Under the pieces are notes generated by a model. It had not been told where the DNA came from. It did not search any database and saw nothing but the letters and a program-made list of their open reading frames with translations. The position numbers and the translations under genes are program-made. 64,000 nucleotides of DNA from Hyphomicrobiaceae bacterium (GTDB taxonomy: Bacteria > Pseudomonadota > Alphaproteobacteria > Rhizobiales > Hyphomicrobiaceae), in contig JANXWC010000056.1 in assembly GCA_025351355.1 (NCBI GenBank), positions 21,790 to 85,789 on the forward strand. Direction: 5' to 3'. Below are positions 10,095-22,672 of this stretch, one piece after another (the first letter of the stretch is position 1; every line of letters begins with the position of its first letter).

Positions 10095-10175
10095 CGAATG
10101 GGGAATGGCGATTAGCGAAGACGGGAACTCGCCAACGCTCATCCCAATTCACAATTCGCAGCTCACTATTCGCTT
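10095..10175. repeat. Degenerate ATTCGC-type short repeats in the rpsH-rplF gap
   Basis: The plus strand reads GCGAATGGGGAATGGCGATT and, further on, AATTCGCAGCTCACTATTCG. The same units (ATTCGC, GCGAAT) appear in both orientations and again at 2662-2692. They are short, imperfect and non-coding. Confidence 0.35.
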
Positions 10176-10179
10176 CTTC

Positions 10180-10578
10180 TTAGAATACGTTGCACAGAAC
10201 TTCGCCGCCGACATTTTCTTCTCGAGCGCGCGTATCAGACATCACACCCTTCGGCGTGGAAAGGATCGAGACGCCAAGACCGTTGGCGACCGTCTCCAGA
10301 TCCTTGACCGGCGAATAGACGCGCCGACCCGGCTTCGAGACGCGAGCGATCTCCCGAATGGCCGGTTGACCGTTGGCATATTTCAACTCGATCTCGAGTT
10401 CCTTAAGCCCGTTTTTGTGTTCGACCTGCGTATACCCGCGGATATAGCCTTCATCGGCCAGTACGTCGAGCACGCGTGCTCTCAAATTAGAAGCCGGACT
10501 CGAAACCTTGGGCCGACGGCGCATTTGCGCGTTACGGATGCGGGTCAGCATATCGCCCAGCGGATCATTGATCGCCAT
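10180..10578 (-). CDS. rpsH: 30S ribosomal protein S8
   Basis: 132 residues with the S8 start [20 protein letters not shown], the middle [19 protein letters not shown] and the C-terminal signature [20 protein letters not shown]...[10 protein letters not shown]8 is a primary 16S rRNA binder. In E. coli it is also the translational repressor of spc. The sequence gives no direct evidence of that here. Confidence 0.98.
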   Translation of the reverse strand: MAINDPLGDMLTRIRNAQMRRRPKVSSPASNLRARVLDVLADEGYIRGYTQVEHKNGLKELEIELKYANGQPAIREIARVSKPGRRVYSPVKDLETVANGLGVSILSTPKGVMSDTRAREENVGGEVLCNVF

Positions 10579-10599
10579 GATAGTGTTCTCCTTGCCCCG

Positions 10600-10905
10600 T
10601 TACCAGCTTGACTTGGTCATGCCGGGGATCATGCCCTGGCTGGCCAGCTCACGCAGCTGGTTGCGGCACAGCCTGAGTTTGCGATAAAATCCGCGCGAAC
10701 GACCTGTCAGCTCGCAGCGATTGCGAATCCGCGTTTTAGATGAGTTGCGCGGCATCTCCGCCAGCTTTATGGTCGCTTGCATGCGGTCCTGCGCACTCGT
10801 TTTCTCACTGCCTATGATGGCTTTGAGCTTGGCACGCCGATTGGCTTTTTGTGCCACCAGCTTGCGACGGTTGTTGTTTTTATTGATCGAGCTTTGCTTT
10901 GCCAT
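10600..10905 (-). CDS. rpsN: 30S ribosomal protein S14, zinc-free type
   Basis: 101 residues from the ATG at 10905 ([17 protein letters not shown]). The C-terminal signature is [26 protein letters not shown]. Only two cysteines remain in that region, so this is the long, zinc-independent form. S14 is in the head of the 30S, near the A site. It lies 21 bases before rpsH. Confidence 0.97.
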   Translation of the reverse strand: MAKQSSINKNNNRRKLVAQKANRRAKLKAIIGSEKTSAQDRMQATIKLAEMPRNSSKTRIRNRCELTGRSRGFYRKLRLCRNQLRELASQGMIPGMTKSSW

Positions 10906-10962
10906 CAGGGCCTCCAAGAACCCACTTATCGGAACGAACTGATACGCTGCCGAGGTTAAGTT

Positions 10963-11655
10963 CTACGTGGTGGTACGGAAAGGGAAGTTGAAGTTCTTCA
11001 AGAGTTCACGGGCTTCATCGTCGTTCTTGGCCGTGGTGCAGACAATCACGTCCATACCCCAGATCTCGTCGACGCGGTCATAGTCGATTTCGGGGAACAC
11101 GATGTGTTCCTTCAGACCGAGCGCATAATTGCCCCGCCCGTCGAAGCTCTTCGGGTTCAGCCCGCGGAAGTCCTTGACGCGCGGCAGCGCCACCGTGACG
11201 AACCGATCCAGGAACTCATACATGCGATCGCCGCGCAGCGTAACTTTAGCACCAAGCGCCATGCCATCGCGCACTTTGAAAGTGGCGATGGACTTGCGTG
11301 CCCGCGTCACTACCGGCTTCTGTCCGGCGATCATCGCTAAATCCGCTGCCGCGTTCTCGACCTTCTTGCGATCGTTGACAGCTTCGCCGACGCCCATATT
11401 GAGCACGATCTTGTCAAGCCGAGGGATCTGCATGCCGTTCTTGTAACCGAACTTCTCGGTCATCGCCTTGCGGATGACCTGCTCGTACTGCGCCTTCATG
11501 CGCGGCTTGTAATCCTTCGGGCGCGGTTTCGCCGCAACCTTCCCGCCGTCACCTTTTGGCGCAGCCTTGGCGGTCTTCGCGACTTTCTCCTTGCCCTTGC
11601 CGGCACCTTGGGGCGCGGCACTGGGCGGACGCTTCGCTTTCTTATCGTCGGCCAT
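10963..11655 (-). CDS. rplE: 50S ribosomal protein L5 with a long N-terminal extension
   Basis: 230 residues, about 50 more than E. coli L5. The L5 core starts near residue 47 ([17 protein letters not shown]) and includes [50 protein letters not shown] and the end NFPFRTT. L5 binds 5S rRNA. The first 46 residues are lysine, alanine and proline-rich ([20 protein letters not shown]). The annotated ATG is the only good start: it overlaps nothing and follows rplX by 3 bases. The extension is probably disordered. Confidence 0.97.
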   Translation of the reverse strand: MADDKKAKRPPSAAPQGAGKGKEKVAKTAKAAPKGDGGKVAAKPRPKDYKPRMKAQYEQVIRKAMTEKFGYKNGMQIPRLDKIVLNMGVGEAVNDRKKVENAAADLAMIAGQKPVVTRARKSIATFKVRDGMALGAKVTLRGDRMYEFLDRFVTVALPRVKDFRGLNPKSFDGRGNYALGLKEHIVFPEIDYDRVDEIWGMDVIVCTTAKNDDEARELLKNFNFPFRTTT

Positions 11656-11658
11656 GGC

Positions 11659-11985
11659 TTACTTCTTCTCCGGAATCACTTCGCCCGACCGGCGGGCGAT
11701 ACGGACCTTGGTGCCGTCCGCAAGCATCTTGAAGGCGACGCGCGTCGGCTTGCCGTCTTTCGGGTCTTCGACGGCGATGTTCGAAAGATGGATTGGGCCT
11801 TCCTTCGAAATGATGCCGCCCTGCTCGGTCTGGGTCTGCTTCTGATGCTTGCGCACCATATTCACACCGCGCACGAACGCTCGGTCTTCCTTCGGCACGA
11901 CGCGGATGACTTCACCCTGCTTGCCCTTGTCACGACCGCTCAACACGATGACGCGGTCGCCTTTTTTAATTTTGGCGGCACTCAT
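11659..11985 (-). CDS. rplX: 50S ribosomal protein L24
   Basis: 108 residues. The KOW motif is near the start ([22 protein letters not shown]), followed by [28 protein letters not shown] and a basic C terminus. L24 starts assembly of the 50S. Its start codon overlaps the rplN stop by one base, so the two are probably translationally coupled. Confidence 0.98.
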   Translation of the reverse strand: MSAAKIKKGDRVIVLSGRDKGKQGEVIRVVPKEDRAFVRGVNMVRKHQKQTQTEQGGIISKEGPIHLSNIAVEDPKDGKPTRVAFKMLADGTKVRIARRSGEVIPEKK

Positions 11986-12353
11986 TACAGAACCTCCGGC
12001 GCCAACGAAACGATTTTCATGTGGTTGCGCGAACGCAATTCACGAGTCACCGGTCCGAAGATGCGCGTCCCGACCGGCTCGCCCTGCGCATTGATCAATA
12101 CGGCGGCGTTGCGATCGAAGCGGATCAGAGAACCATCGGCGCGACGCACACCCTTGGCCGTACGCACGACAACGGCCTTCATGACTTGGCCTTTCTTGAC
12201 GCGGCCACGCGGGATCGCATCGCGGATCGACACGACGATAGTATCGCCGACCGTCGCATATTTACGCTTCGACCCACCGAGCACCTTGATGCATTGCACG
12301 CGCTTTGCACCGGAGTTGTCGGCCACGTCGAGAGTGGTCTCCATCTGGATCAT
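11985..12353 (-). CDS. rplN: 50S ribosomal protein L14
   Basis: 122 residues, exactly the family length: [45 protein letters not shown] centre ([16 protein letters not shown]), [25 protein letters not shown] and the end [10 protein letters not shown]14 contacts the 30S at an intersubunit bridge. It opens the spc part. A 145-base gap separates it from rpsQ. Confidence 0.98.
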   Translation of the reverse strand: MIQMETTLDVADNSGAKRVQCIKVLGGSKRKYATVGDTIVVSIRDAIPRGRVKKGQVMKAVVVRTAKGVRRADGSLIRFDRNAAVLINAQGEPVGTRIFGPVTRELRSRNHMKIVSLAPEVL

Positions 12354-12498
12354 CGGACCAGTCCTTATCTCGGAAGCTGCATCAGGCTAGGCCTGACTAC
12401 GAACATTCCGCTTCCCGTCGCCATTTCGTCTGTTCCACGCGCCGACGTTCGCGCGCAGAAAATATCATTTCCAGGCTTTATCCGCGCCGAAGCACGTT

Positions 12499-12735
12499 TC
12501 AAGCCTTGCTCTCGTGCAACACGATCCACCGCTTCAGCTTGGAAATCGGCGCCGTCTCCTCGATGCGCACGACGTCGCCGACCTTGCGGCCCGTCTCGTC
12601 GTGAGCGTGATACTTCTTCGAACGACGCACGGTCTTCTTGAATAGCGGATGGGTATAGCGCCGCTCCACCGAGACCACGACGGTCTTGGCGTTCTTGTCG
12701 GAAACGACGGTGCCCTGCAGGATGCGCTTCGGCAT
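12499..12735 (-). CDS. rpsQ: 30S ribosomal protein S17
   Basis: 78 residues: [47 protein letters not shown] in pieces matches the S17 OB fold, with the signature [21 protein letters not shown]17 is a primary 16S rRNA binder. It follows rpmC by 15 bases and closes the S10 part. Confidence 0.98.
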   Translation of the reverse strand: MPKRILQGTVVSDKNAKTVVVSVERRYTHPLFKKTVRRSKKYHAHDETGRKVGDVVRIEETAPISKLKRWIVLHESKA

Positions 12736-12750
12736 GGTTCTCTTGTCCTC

Positions 12751-12951
12751 TTAAGCCTTGGCGCCGGTGCGCTTTGCCTGTGCAATGGTCTTCAGGCGAG
12801 CAATATCGCGACGCACTTCGCGCACGCGGGCGGTGTTCTCAAGCTGGCCCGACGCGCGCTGGAAGCGCATGTTGAACTGCTCTTTCTTCATCTTGACGAG
12901 CTGATCGTCCAGCTGGTCGAGTGTCATGTCGCGGAATTCAGCGGCCTTCAT
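12751..12951 (-). CDS. rpmC: 50S ribosomal protein L29
   Basis: 66 residues from the ATG at 12951 ([20 protein letters not shown]), with AGAG just upstream. The longer frame to 12987 has an unrelated N terminus. The two-helix L29 core shows [35 protein letters not shown]29 lies at the tunnel exit and, with L23, docks SRP and trigger factor. Confidence 0.97.
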   Translation of the reverse strand: MKAAEFRDMTLDQLDDQLVKMKKEQFNMRFQRASGQLENTARVREVRRDIARLKTIAQAKRTGAKA

Positions 12952-13033
12952 TTTCTCTGCGTGCAATGGTAGCACGCTCCCTTCCAAATTCTGTCTCGAT
13001 AGATCGTCTCATCGGGCTTTGCGGGTATCGCTG

Positions 13034-13444
13034 TCAGGGTTGACGGACAACGACGCGCGTCTTGATCGGCAGCTTCGCAGCCCCCAGGGCCAACGCCTCA
13101 CGCGCAATCACATCCGACACGCCGTCGAGTTCAAACATGATGCGGCCCGGTTTCACACGCGCCACCCACAACTCTATGCCGCCCTTGCCCGAGCCCATGC
13201 GGACTTCCGCCGGTTTTTTCGTCACCGGAACGTCCGGAAAAATGCGGATCCACACCCGGCCCGCACGCTTCATATGACGCGTGATCGCGCGGCGTGCCGC
13301 CTCGATTTGACGCGCCGTCAGACGCTCTGGCTCTGCCGCCTTAAGTCCGTGGCTGCCGAAGTTCAGCGTGGTGCCGCCCTTCGCCTGGCCGTGGATTCGT
13401 CCCTTGAAGGCCTTGCGGAACTTCGTACGTTTCGGTTGCAACAT
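13034..13444 (-). CDS. rplP: 50S ribosomal protein L16
   Basis: 136 residues starting [19 protein letters not shown], with [35 protein letters not shown] and [21 protein letters not shown]16 sits at the A site and positions tRNA elbows. The stretch [19 protein letters not shown] holds the conserved arginine region. Located between rpsC and rpmC. Confidence 0.98.
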   Translation of the reverse strand: MLQPKRTKFRKAFKGRIHGQAKGGTTLNFGSHGLKAAEPERLTARQIEAARRAITRHMKRAGRVWIRIFPDVPVTKKPAEVRMGSGKGGIELWVARVKPGRIMFELDGVSDVIAREALALGAAKLPIKTRVVVRQP

Positions 13445-13506
13445 GGTTCTTACCTTGAAGTCTCAATCTCTGGCAGCGCTAGCGCCACCCGTGTCATTCT
13501 GACCGA

Positions 13507-14268
13507 TCAGGTCCGTTCGCCCTGGCGCTCGCCACCACGATCACGACGTGGACGATCGCCGCGATCCCCGCGGTCATCACGACGGCCGCCGCCGCCTTCC
13601 TGTGACTCCAGCGACTTACGCTCAGAAGCCATCGGATCGTGTTCGATGATCTCGCCTTTGAAGATCCAGACCTTGATGCCGATGATGCCATAGGCCGTCT
13701 CGGCCTTGCCATAACCGAAGTCGATGTCCGCACGCAGCGTGTGCAACGGCACGCGACCTTCGCGATACCATTCCAGGCGCGCAATTTCAGCGCCACCCAG
13801 TCGACCGGAAACATTGATACGAATACCAAGCGCGCCCAACCGTAGTGCCGACTGCACCGAACGTTTCATGGCCCGACGAAACGCGACGCGCCGCTCCAGC
13901 TGCTGCGCGATACCTTCGGCGACCAGCACGGCATCGATCTCCGGCTTGCGCACTTCGAGAATGTTCAGGTGGACTTCCGACGCCGTCAGCTTGGCAATCT
14001 CGCCGCGCAGCTTCTCGATGTCACTACCCTTCTTGCCGATCAGCACGCCCGGGCGAGCTGTGTGTACTGTAACGCGGCACTTGCGATGCGGACGCTCGAT
14101 GACAACCTTGCTGATCCCAGCCGTGCGCTGATGCTGCCGGATGTGATCGCGGATCGTCATGTCCTCATGCAGCAGCTTTCCGTATTCGCTGCCTTTCGCA
14201 TACCAACGGCTATCCCATGTACGATTGATGCCGAGGCGGAGGCCGATTGGATTGACTTTATGGCCCAT
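13507..14268 (-). CDS. rpsC: 30S ribosomal protein S3
   Basis: 253 residues: [22 protein letters not shown], a type II KH domain around [21 protein letters not shown], and the C-terminal signature [16 protein letters not shown] [34 protein letters not shown]3 lines the mRNA entry pore. The last 30 or so residues are a low-complexity RGD/RGG tail ([18 protein letters not shown]), longer than in E. coli and probably disordered. Its ATG overlaps the rplV stop by one base. Confidence 0.98.
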   Translation of the reverse strand: MGHKVNPIGLRLGINRTWDSRWYAKGSEYGKLLHEDMTIRDHIRQHQRTAGISKVVIERPHRKCRVTVHTARPGVLIGKKGSDIEKLRGEIAKLTASEVHLNILEVRKPEIDAVLVAEGIAQQLERRVAFRRAMKRSVQSALRLGALGIRINVSGRLGGAEIARLEWYREGRVPLHTLRADIDFGYGKAETAYGIIGIKVWIFKGEIIEHDPMASERKSLESQEGGGGRRDDRGDRGDRPRRDRGGERQGERT

Positions 14269-14666
14269 TACTTCGACTCCTCAACTTCAGCCACTTCCGG
14301 CTTCTCACGCACGATCACTGTCAGCATCGAGAACGGCTTCAGGATCTGGCTCGACTTGCCGCGGCCACGGGCATGAAAACGCTTCATGACTAATTGTTTG
14401 CCGACGAAAGCTTCGGCCACGATCAGGTCATCGGGATCGAGGTGATGATTATTCTCTGCATTGGCGACCGCCGACTTGACGCACTTACGCACGTCTTCAG
14501 CGATCCGCTTGCGCGAGAACTCAAGTTCGGCCAGCGCCTTGTCGACCTTCTTGCCGCGGATCATTGCGGCCACCAGGTTGAGCTTTTGCGGCGAGACGCG
14601 GAGGCTGGAGAGGACAGCCTTGGCCTCGTTATCTGCCTGCGCCCGCGGACGTTTCGGCTTGCCCAT
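14268..14666 (-). CDS. rplV: 50S ribosomal protein L22
   Basis: 132 residues. The core is [65 protein letters not shown] and the end [26 protein letters not shown]. The long hairpin of L22 lines the exit tunnel. A short acidic tail (EVAEVEESK) is present. One base separates it from rpsS. Confidence 0.98.
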   Translation of the reverse strand: MGKPKRPRAQADNEAKAVLSSLRVSPQKLNLVAAMIRGKKVDKALAELEFSRKRIAEDVRKCVKSAVANAENNHHLDPDDLIVAEAFVGKQLVMKRFHARGRGKSSQILKPFSMLTVIVREKPEVAEVEESK

Positions 14667-14667
14667 C

Positions 14668-14949
14668 TTACTTGCCCTTCACAGACTTCTTGTCGCCGCC
14701 ATGACCCTGGAACGTTCGGGTCGGCGCGAATTCACCGAGTTTATGGCCAATCATGTCCTCGGAGATATTCACCGGGATATGTTTGTGACCATTGTGTACC
14801 CCGAAGATGAGGCCAACGAACTGCGGCAGTACCGTCGAGCGGCGGCTCCATGTCTTGATGACCTCGCTGCGGCCACCGGCGCGCACCTTTTCGGCCTTCT
14901 TGACCAGATAGCCGTCGACAAACGGACCCTTCCAAATTGAGCGTGACAT
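14668..14949 (-). CDS. rpsS: 30S ribosomal protein S19
   Basis: 93 residues, the family length: [51 protein letters not shown] and [22 protein letters not shown]19 is in the 30S head and forms bridges with S13. It follows rplB by 9 bases. Confidence 0.98.
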   Translation of the reverse strand: MSRSIWKGPFVDGYLVKKAEKVRAGGRSEVIKTWSRRSTVLPQFVGLIFGVHNGHKHIPVNISEDMIGHKLGEFAPTRTFQGHGGDKKSVKGK

Positions 14950-14958
14950 CAGTGATCC

Positions 14959-15783
14959 TTAGCCCTTGGTCGCGTGACGGCTGCGAACGATGAAGCGATC
15001 CGTCGTTTTATTCTTACGTGTCTTGTAGCCCTTGGTCGGCTTGCCCCACGGTGTCGCCCAGTGCTTACCACCGTTGGTACGGCCACCGTTCGGATGGTCG
15101 ACCGGGTTCATGGTAATCGAGCGCACAGTCGGGCGCGTGCCTTTCCAACGTGTGCGACCAGCCTTGGCGGTCACTTCGTTGGTATGATCCGGGTTGGAAA
15201 CCGCACCGATCGACGCCATGCACTCCGCGCGCACTCGGCGCGTTTCGCCGGAATTCAACCGCACGATCGCCCAACCGCTATCGCGACCGACGAGCTGTGC
15301 GTAAGCGCCGGCGGAGCGAGCAATCTTGCCGCCACCAGCAGGTTTCATTTCGATGTTATGAACAATGGTGCCAATCGGCATGGACGCAAGCTGCATCGCG
15401 TTGCCCGGCTTCACGTCAGCCTTGATGCCCGAAACGACCTGATCGCCAATCGCGAGACGCTGCGGCGCCAGGATATAGGATTGATGACCGTCGGTATACT
15501 TGATGAGTGCGATGAAAGCCGTGCGATTGGGATCATATTCCAGCCGCTCGACGGTCGCCGTCATGTCGTGCTTGCGACGCTTGAAGTCGATGATACGATA
15601 GGTCTGCTTATGACCGCCACCGATGTGCCGCGTCGTGATCCGACCGTAATTGTTGCGGCCGCCGGTCTTGGTCTTACCCTCCGTGAGGGTCTTCAGCGGA
15701 GCGCCTTTCCACAAGCCACTACGATCGACCTGCACCAATTGGCGCAGGCTCGGTGTGGTCGGGCGATAAGTTTTCAATGCCAT
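14959..15783 (-). CDS. rplB: 50S ribosomal protein L2
   Basis: 274 residues: [46 protein letters not shown], then [23 protein letters not shown] and the signature region [25 protein letters not shown]. The conserved histidine that supports peptidyl-transferase activity lies in that last region. L2 is one of the largest primary binders of 23S rRNA. Confidence 0.98.
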   Translation of the reverse strand: MALKTYRPTTPSLRQLVQVDRSGLWKGAPLKTLTEGKTKTGGRNNYGRITTRHIGGGHKQTYRIIDFKRRKHDMTATVERLEYDPNRTAFIALIKYTDGHQSYILAPQRLAIGDQVVSGIKADVKPGNAMQLASMPIGTIVHNIEMKPAGGGKIARSAGAYAQLVGRDSGWAIVRLNSGETRRVRAECMASIGAVSNPDHTNEVTAKAGRTRWKGTRPTVRSITMNPVDHPNGGRTNGGKHWATPWGKPTKGYKTRKNKTTDRFIVRSRHATKG

Positions 15784-15809
15784 GACGCGTCTATCCTAAG
15801 TATTCGGTC

Positions 15810-16103
15810 TTACACGCCGGTGGTTACGTCGATCGAGTGACCACCTTCGAGCGTCACGATTGCCTTCTTGGTGTCGCTCTGGATCGCGCGGATGCCGCGA
15901 AACGCCTTGAGCTTGCCTTTGCGCACAATCGTATTGACTGCCTTTACCTTGACCTTAAACAGCGCTTCGACCGCTGCTTTGATCTGCGGCTTGGTCGCTG
16001 TAGGGGCGACCTTGAAGATCACCTGATTATGCTCCGACACCAGCGTCGATTTCTCGGTGATGACCGGCGACAGGATCACGTCGTAGTGAGATGGTTTAGC
16101 CAT
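15810..16103 (-). CDS. rplW: 50S ribosomal protein L23
   Basis: 97 residues: [50 protein letters not shown] and [26 protein letters not shown]23 surrounds the tunnel exit and is the main docking site for SRP and trigger factor. Between rplD and rplB as expected. Confidence 0.98.
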   Translation of the reverse strand: MAKPSHYDVILSPVITEKSTLVSEHNQVIFKVAPTATKPQIKAAVEALFKVKVKAVNTIVRKGKLKAFRGIRAIQSDTKKAIVTLEGGHSIDVTTGV

Positions 16104-16124
16104 TTTGATTTTCCCTGACGGGCC

Positions 16125-16745
16125 TCACTTGAACCGCGCTTCGAGGGCAGCCACCGCGGCCTTCGTCAGCACCAGCTTCTCGCGCCGCAGAATGTCGTAA
16201 ACGTTGATGCCCTGAACAGGCAGCACGTCGATATGCGGAATGTTGCGCGCAGCGCGAGCAAACTCCGCCTGGATTTCGGCACCGTCGATAAACAGCGCGT
16301 TCTTCAAACCCATCTTGGCGAAACGAGTTTTCAGCGCCGCCGTCTTACCGTCGGCAGAATGCGCCACATCCAGCACGATGATCTCACCAGCCTTCGCCTT
16401 GGCCGACAAAGCGTGACGCAGCGCCAGCGCGCGCACCTTCTTCGGCAACCCGATAGCATGATCGCGCGGCTTCGGACCAAACGCCTTGCCGCCACCGCGC
16501 CACTGCGGCACCGACTTGTCACCATGACGAGCACCACCGGTGCCCTTTTGCTTGTACATCTTCTTACCGGTGACGTTGATCTCCGACCGATCTTTGGTCG
16601 CATGCGTACCGGCGCGGCGTTTCAGCTGCTGATAGCGCACCATGCGGTGAATGATGTCTTGGCGCACCTCAAGGCCGTAGATGTCGTCCTTGAGGTCGAT
16701 GTCGCCAGCGGTACCGGCATCAAGTGTGGTTACGGTTGCTTTCAC
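16125..16745 (-). CDS. rplD: 50S ribosomal protein L4
   Basis: 206 residues. [25 protein letters not shown] and [33 protein letters not shown] form the tunnel-lining loop. The globular end includes [12 protein letters not shown] and [23 protein letters not shown]. In E. coli L4 also represses the S10 operon. No such leader structure was identified here. It overlaps rplC by 4 bases. Confidence 0.98.
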   Translation of the reverse strand: MKATVTTLDAGTAGDIDLKDDIYGLEVRQDIIHRMVRYQQLKRRAGTHATKDRSEINVTGKKMYKQKGTGGARHGDKSVPQWRGGGKAFGPKPRDHAIGLPKKVRALALRHALSAKAKAGEIIVLDVAHSADGKTAALKTRFAKMGLKNALFIDGAEIQAEFARAARNIPHIDVLPVQGINVYDILRREKLVLTKAAVAALEARFK

Positions 16746-17467
16746 GACGCGCTCTCCGATTTGGCGGCAGCGCCCATATCCTTGACCGCAGCTCCCTTGC
16801 GGAACGCGCCCGGCTTCGGCGCATCCTGCGGCAACGGCCGCTTGACAGCATCTCGAACGAACACCCAGCCGCCTTTTGATCCAGGCACCGCGCCCCGCAC
16901 CAGCAACAGGCCTCGCTCCACGTCGGTCTTCACCACCTCAAGATTCAGGGTCGTGACGCGCTCGTCGCCCATGTGTCCAGCCATCTTCTTGCCTTTGAAG
17001 ACCTTGCCGGGATCCTGACGTTGCCCCGTCGAGCCGAGCGCACGATGCGTCACCGACACACCGTGGGTGGCGCGCATACCACCGAAGTTCCAGCGCTTCA
17101 TGGCGCCCTGGAAACCCTTGCCCTGATTGGTGCCGGTCACGTCAACCATCTGCCCCTTGACGTAATGGTCGGCAGTGATCTCGGCTCCCACTTCGATCAG
17201 GTTATCGGCGGTGACGCGGAATTCCGCTACGGTCCGCTTTGGCTCAACCTTGGCGATGGCAAAATTCTGCCGTTCCGCCTTGGTCACACGGCTGACCTTG
17301 CGGCTGCCAGCGCCTAATTGCAGCGCCACGTAGCCGTTCTTTTCTTCGGTGCGGTGGGCCATGACCTGGACATTCTCCAGCTTCAGCACGGTGACGGGGA
17401 TATGCTCCCCTGTCTCCGTGAAGATGCGGGTCATGCCCACCTTCTGCGCTATCACTCCGGAACGCAT
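16742..17467 (-). CDS. rplC: 50S ribosomal protein L3
   Basis: I choose the ATG at 17467 ([20 protein letters not shown]), the usual alphaproteobacterial start. An ATG at 17476 (MPEMRSG) has an equally good Shine-Dalgarno (AGGAAAGGA). Family features are [48 protein letters not shown] and [14 protein letters not shown]. The glutamine in GSTGQR is the usual methylation site. The C terminus has a serine/alanine-rich extension. Confidence 0.97.
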   Translation of the reverse strand: MRSGVIAQKVGMTRIFTETGEHIPVTVLKLENVQVMAHRTEEKNGYVALQLGAGSRKVSRVTKAERQNFAIAKVEPKRTVAEFRVTADNLIEVGAEITADHYVKGQMVDVTGTNQGKGFQGAMKRWNFGGMRATHGVSVTHRALGSTGQRQDPGKVFKGKKMAGHMGDERVTTLNLEVVKTDVERGLLLVRGAVPGSKGGWVFVRDAVKRPLPQDAPKPGAFRKGAAVKDMGAAAKSESAS

Positions 17468-17568
17468 TTCCGGCATTCCTTTCCTGGCTCGCGGGATCGT
17501 ACCTTACGGCAGAGGAACCCTAAAAATCCGTACAGAGCTTTCACTTGGCTCTGCAAAAGCGAAACTAC

Positions 17569-17874
17569 TTACAGCTTGATCTCGACATCGACACCGGCGG
17601 CGAGATCAAGCTTCATGAGGGCATCAACCGTCTGCGGTGTTGGATCGACAATCTCCAACATCCGTTTGTGCGTCCGCATCTCGAACTGTTCGCGGCTCTT
17701 CTTATCGATGTGCGGCGAACGGTTGACCGTGAACTTTTCGATGCGTGTCGGCAGCGGGATCGGCCCGCGCACTTCGGCGCCCGTACGTTTCGCGGTGTTG
17801 ACGATCTCACGGGTCGAGGCATCGAGTACGCGATGATCGAACGCTTTGAGACGGATGCGGATGTTTTGCGTCAT
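17569..17874 (-). CDS. rpsJ: 30S ribosomal protein S10 / NusE
   Basis: 101 residues: [58 protein letters not shown] and [26 protein letters not shown]10 is in the 30S head and, with NusB, acts in transcription antitermination. It is the first gene of the S10 part, 77 bases after tuf. Confidence 0.98.
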   Translation of the reverse strand: MTQNIRIRLKAFDHRVLDASTREIVNTAKRTGAEVRGPIPLPTRIEKFTVNRSPHIDKKSREQFEMRTHKRMLEIVDPTPQTVDALMKLDLAAGVDVEIKL

Positions 17875-17951
17875 GAGAGGATCTTGACCTTGGAGGAAGC
17901 AGTCGGCAACAGCGCAGCGGGGTCAGAAACAAAGTTCCAACCCCGGCTGGC

Positions 17952-19142
<1,191 letters not shown>

Positions 19143-19281
19143 GGGAGGCTCCTCTTATCTACTCAATCATCTAAGGCGTGCGCCAAGATCGTCCTCGGCG
19201 GCGGCTCATCCGTCTATCCGTCAACCCCGAACCGGGTCATCGTCTCAACCGACATTGCGACAGTCACCCGTCGCGCAGTAC

Positions 19282-21375
19282 TCAGGCGTATTTCTTCCGC
19301 ACTTCGTCCGCTACGTTGCGCGGCACTTCCGCGTAGTGGGCAAACTGCATGGTATAGGATGCACGTCCGGTCGATTGCGAGCGCAGCTGACTGACGTAAC
19401 CGAACATGTTGGCGAGCGGCACGTTGGCGCGGATGACGGTCGCGTTACCGCGCATCTCCTGCGTCTTGATCTGCCCGCGACGTGAATTGATATCACCGAT
19501 GATACCACCGACGAAGTCGCCCGGCGTCACCACTTCCACATCCATGACCGGCTCGAGAATCTTGATGCCGCCCTTTTCGCAGCCCTCACGCATCGCCTGA
19601 CGCGCGGCGATTTCGAAGGCAATGGCCGACGAGTCGACTTCGTGGAAGGCGCCGTCGTGCAACGTCACTTTCATATCGACCAGCGGGAAGCCGATCAGCA
19701 CACCATTGGCCCAGATCGATTCCACGCCCTTTTCGACGCCAGGAATATATTCCTTCGGCACGGTGCCACCGACGACTTTGGTTTCAAACACATTGCCGCC
19801 GCCGATTACGTTCGGCTCCAACTTGAGCTTGACGCGAGCGAACTGCCCTGTGCCACCTGTCTGCTTCTTGTGGGTATAGTCGATGTCGGTAGGCCGAGCC
19901 AGGCTCTCACGATAGGCAACCTGCGGCGCGCCGACGGCGACGTCGATGTTGTGCGGCTCACGACGCAGGATGTCGACCTTGATGTCGAGATGAAGTTCGC
20001 CCATGCCCTTCAGAATGGTCTCGCCGCTTTCTGGATCGACCGAAACGCGGAACGACGGGTCCTCAAGTGCGAGCATGTGCAGCACCTGCGCCATCTTCTC
20101 GTTCTCGCCCTTGGTTTTGGGCTCGACCTTCATTTCGATGACCGGATTGGGGAAGTCCATTTTTTCGAGCAGTACCGGCTTGTTCGGGTCACAAAGCGTC
20201 TCGCCTGTGCGCGTGTCTTTCAGGCCGGCGAGCGCCACGATGTCGCCAGCGTAAGCCTGATCCACCGCTTCACGCTTATCGGCGTGCATTTCATAGATCA
20301 TGCCGACCCGCTCTTTTTTATCACGAGTCGTCTGCGCCAGCGCCATACCCTTTTCGAGCTTGCCCGAATAGATGCGGCAGAACGTGAGCGAGCCGACATG
20401 CGGGAAACTCATAATTTTAAAGGCGATCATCGACAGCGGTTCGGCGTCGTCCGGCTTGCGCAACATATCGCTGCCGTCTTTGGGGCTGATCCCCTTGTAG
20501 GCTTCACGATCGAGCGGCGAAGGCAGAAAATCGACGACGGCATCCAACAGCGGCTGCACACCTTTGTGCTTGAACGCCGAACCGCACATCATCGGATAAA
20601 ACGTGCGCGTCACCGTGGCCTTGCGGATCAACCGGCGGATGGTGTCGATGTCGGGTTCCGTGCCATCGAGATACGTGCCCATGACGTCGTCGTCCATCTC
20701 GACGGCGGCTTCGATCATTTCAGCGCGGAATTCCTTGGCCTTCTCGATCATATCGGCCGGGATTTCACCGACCACCATCTTGGCGTCTTTGCCGTCACCA
20801 TCCCAGGTGATACTCTTCATTTCGATGAGATCGACCACACCTTTGAAATCGGCTTCAGCACCAATCGGCAACTGGATCGGCACGGCGCGGGCGCCCAGCT
20901 TGTCCTTGATGTCGGCGAGACACATGTAGAAGTCGGCGCCTGTCTTATCCATTTTATTGGAGAAGATGATGCGCGGCACACTGTACTTGTCGCCCTGACG
21001 CCAGACGGTTTCTGTCTGCGGTTCGACACCCTGATTCGAATCGAGCACGCATACCGCGCCGTCGAGCACGCGCAGCGACCGCTCCACTTCGATCGTAAAG
21101 TCGACGTGGCCTGGCGTGTCAATGATGTTTAGACGGCGCTTCTTGCCGTCGCGGCTCTGCCAGAAGCAAGTGGTGGCAGCCGACGTGATCGTAATCCCGC
21201 GCTCGGCTTCCTGCTCCATGAAATCCATGGTGGCGGCGCCATCGTGCACTTCGCCGATCTTGTGCGACTTCCCAGTGTAATACAGGATGCGTTCAGTAGT
21301 CGTAGTTTTTCCGGCGTCGATATGCGCCATGATACCGAAGTTGCGGTAGTCTTTGAGATCGTATTGGCGGGCCAT
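19282..21375 (-). CDS. fusA: Elongation factor G
   Basis: 697 residues. G motifs are [27 protein letters not shown] (switch I threonine), DTPGHVDF (catalytic histidine) and [10 protein letters not shown]. Domain IV has [15 protein letters not shown] and domain [28 protein letters not shown] sequence ([21 protein letters not shown]). It drives translocation and ribosome recycling. It is the standard against which the divergent paralogue at 22964 should be read. Confidence 0.99.
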   Translation of the reverse strand: MARQYDLKDYRNFGIMAHIDAGKTTTTERILYYTGKSHKIGEVHDGAATMDFMEQEAERGITITSAATTCFWQSRDGKKRRLNIIDTPGHVDFTIEVERSLRVLDGAVCVLDSNQGVEPQTETVWRQGDKYSVPRIIFSNKMDKTGADFYMCLADIKDKLGARAVPIQLPIGAEADFKGVVDLIEMKSITWDGDGKDAKMVVGEIPADMIEKAKEFRAEMIEAAVEMDDDVMGTYLDGTEPDIDTIRRLIRKATVTRTFYPMMCGSAFKHKGVQPLLDAVVDFLPSPLDREAYKGISPKDGSDMLRKPDDAEPLSMIAFKIMSFPHVGSLTFCRIYSGKLEKGMALAQTTRDKKERVGMIYEMHADKREAVDQAYAGDIVALAGLKDTRTGETLCDPNKPVLLEKMDFPNPVIEMKVEPKTKGENEKMAQVLHMLALEDPSFRVSVDPESGETILKGMGELHLDIKVDILRREPHNIDVAVGAPQVAYRESLARPTDIDYTHKKQTGGTGQFARVKLKLEPNVIGGGNVFETKVVGGTVPKEYIPGVEKGVESIWANGVLIGFPLVDMKVTLHDGAFHEVDSSAIAFEIAARQAMREGCEKGGIKILEPVMDVEVVTPGDFVGGIIGDINSRRGQIKTQEMRGNATVIRANVPLANMFGYVSQLRSQSTGRASYTMQFAHYAEVPRNVADEVRKKYA

Positions 21376-21433
21376 TGCGGTGCCTCGAAATTCTCTTCAG
21401 TTTGCTTCGGTTGCCCACATGGCAACCGCGCAG

Positions 21434-21904
21434 TTACCAACGGTAGTGGGAGAAAGCGCGATTGGCTTCGGCCATCTTGTGCGTGTCTTCACGCTTTTTG
21501 ACGGCCGTGCCGCGGTTGTTGGCTGCATCGAGCAGCTCAGCCGACAGACGCTCTTCCATGGTGTTCTCGTTGCGCGCGCGGGCCGCGATTATGATCCAGC
21601 GGATGGCCAACGCCTGGCGGCGGTCAGTTCGCACATCGACCGGCACCTGATATGTGGCGCCACCGACGCGCCGCGAGCGCACCTCTACTGCCGGCGCGAC
21701 GTTTTCGAGCGCCGTATGAAACATCTGCAAAGGATCAGCCTTAGCTTTCGTCTGCATGCGATCGAACGCACCGTAGACGATCGACTCGGCGACCGACTTC
21801 TTGCCTTCATACATGATGCTGTTCATGAACTTCGACAACACGAGATCGCCGAACTTCGGATCTGGATTGACGACGCGTTTGGTGGCAGCGTGGCGGCGAG
21901 ACAT
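21434..21904 (-). CDS. rpsG: 30S ribosomal protein S7
   Basis: 156 residues: [65 protein letters not shown] and [11 protein letters not shown]7 organises the 16S 3' domain at the E site. It represses the str operon in E. coli. Between rpsL and fusA. Confidence 0.98.
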   Translation of the reverse strand: MSRRHAATKRVVNPDPKFGDLVLSKFMNSIMYEGKKSVAESIVYGAFDRMQTKAKADPLQMFHTALENVAPAVEVRSRRVGGATYQVPVDVRTDRRQALAIRWIIIAARARNENTMEERLSAELLDAANNRGTAVKKREDTHKMAEANRAFSHYRW

Positions 21905-21998
21905 AGTTTGGTTTCCCTGCGGGTGAGGCAGTACGATTTAAATAGCTGTACGACTTCGGCAAATACGCCCCCGACAATCGCGGCGGCGAAACAGCGTA

Positions 21999-22370
21999 TT
22001 ATTTCGGCCGCTTGGCACCGTATTTGGAACGGCGCTGACGGCGTGCGGCAACGCCCTGCGTATCGAGCACACCACGAATAATGTGATAGCGAACGCCAGG
22101 AAGATCTTTGACACGTCCTCCACGGATCATCACCACAGAGTGCTCCTGTAGGTTGTGCCCTTCACCAGGAATGTAACCGATGACCTCGAAGCCGTTGGTC
22201 AACCGGATCTTGGCAACCTTGCGAAGTGCCGAGTTCGGCTTCTTTGGCGTTGTTGTATAAACGCGCGTGCAAACGCCCCTTTTTTGCGGGCAGGCCTGCA
22301 TGTGACGCGATTTCTCACGATAGATCTTTGGCGTACGCGCCTTACGGATCAACTGCTGGATTGTCGGCAT
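21999..22370 (-). CDS. rpsL: 30S ribosomal protein S12
   Basis: 123 residues: [54 protein letters not shown], and [20 protein letters not shown]. The lysines of [10 protein letters not shown] and RVKDLPG are intact, so the protein looks streptomycin-sensitive. It is the first gene of the str operon and has a leader of about 270 bases upstream. Confidence 0.98.
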   Translation of the reverse strand: MPTIQQLIRKARTPKIYREKSRHMQACPQKRGVCTRVYTTTPKKPNSALRKVAKIRLTNGFEVIGYIPGEGHNLQEHSVVMIRGGRVKDLPGVRYHIIRGVLDTQGVAARRQRRSKYGAKRPK

Positions 22371-22643
22371 TCGACCAATTCCACATCAGGCTTGCGCAAC
22401 GTCTATGCTGCAACAAGCGACAAACCATGCGGGCCAAGACGTCAGAAACCTGACTTCTCAGCCCATCAACCAGAGGACCGCAACGGTTACACCGCTTCGG
22501 TCGTGGCACCCAATTCTGCTCTGCTTTAACCGGCGACAGCGTTTAGGGCGGCTTTTAGGGCATGCAGACTGCTGAACAATCGAATGTTCGGTCAAGCACA
22601 CCTATGCCGGAAAGTCCCTACGACCTACCGTGAGAGTTGGCGC

Positions 22644-22672
22644 AAAGTATACGTCTGTTAGCCAAGCGTCAA
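22644..22672 (-). promoter_or_regulatory. Possible str operon promoter
   Basis: The minus strand reads TTGACG (22672-22667), then after 15 bases TATACT (22651-22646). With a 17-base spacer the -10 would be TACTTT (22649-22644). It lies about 275 bases upstream of rpsL in a 593-base gene-free stretch (22371-22963). That stretch holds no other feature I can support except the leader of the next plus-strand gene. Confidence 0.4.

Noticed and set aside
19642..21132. 496-codon frame opposite fusA
   Set aside because: Histidine/arginine/aspartate-rich antisense shadow of a highly conserved gene.
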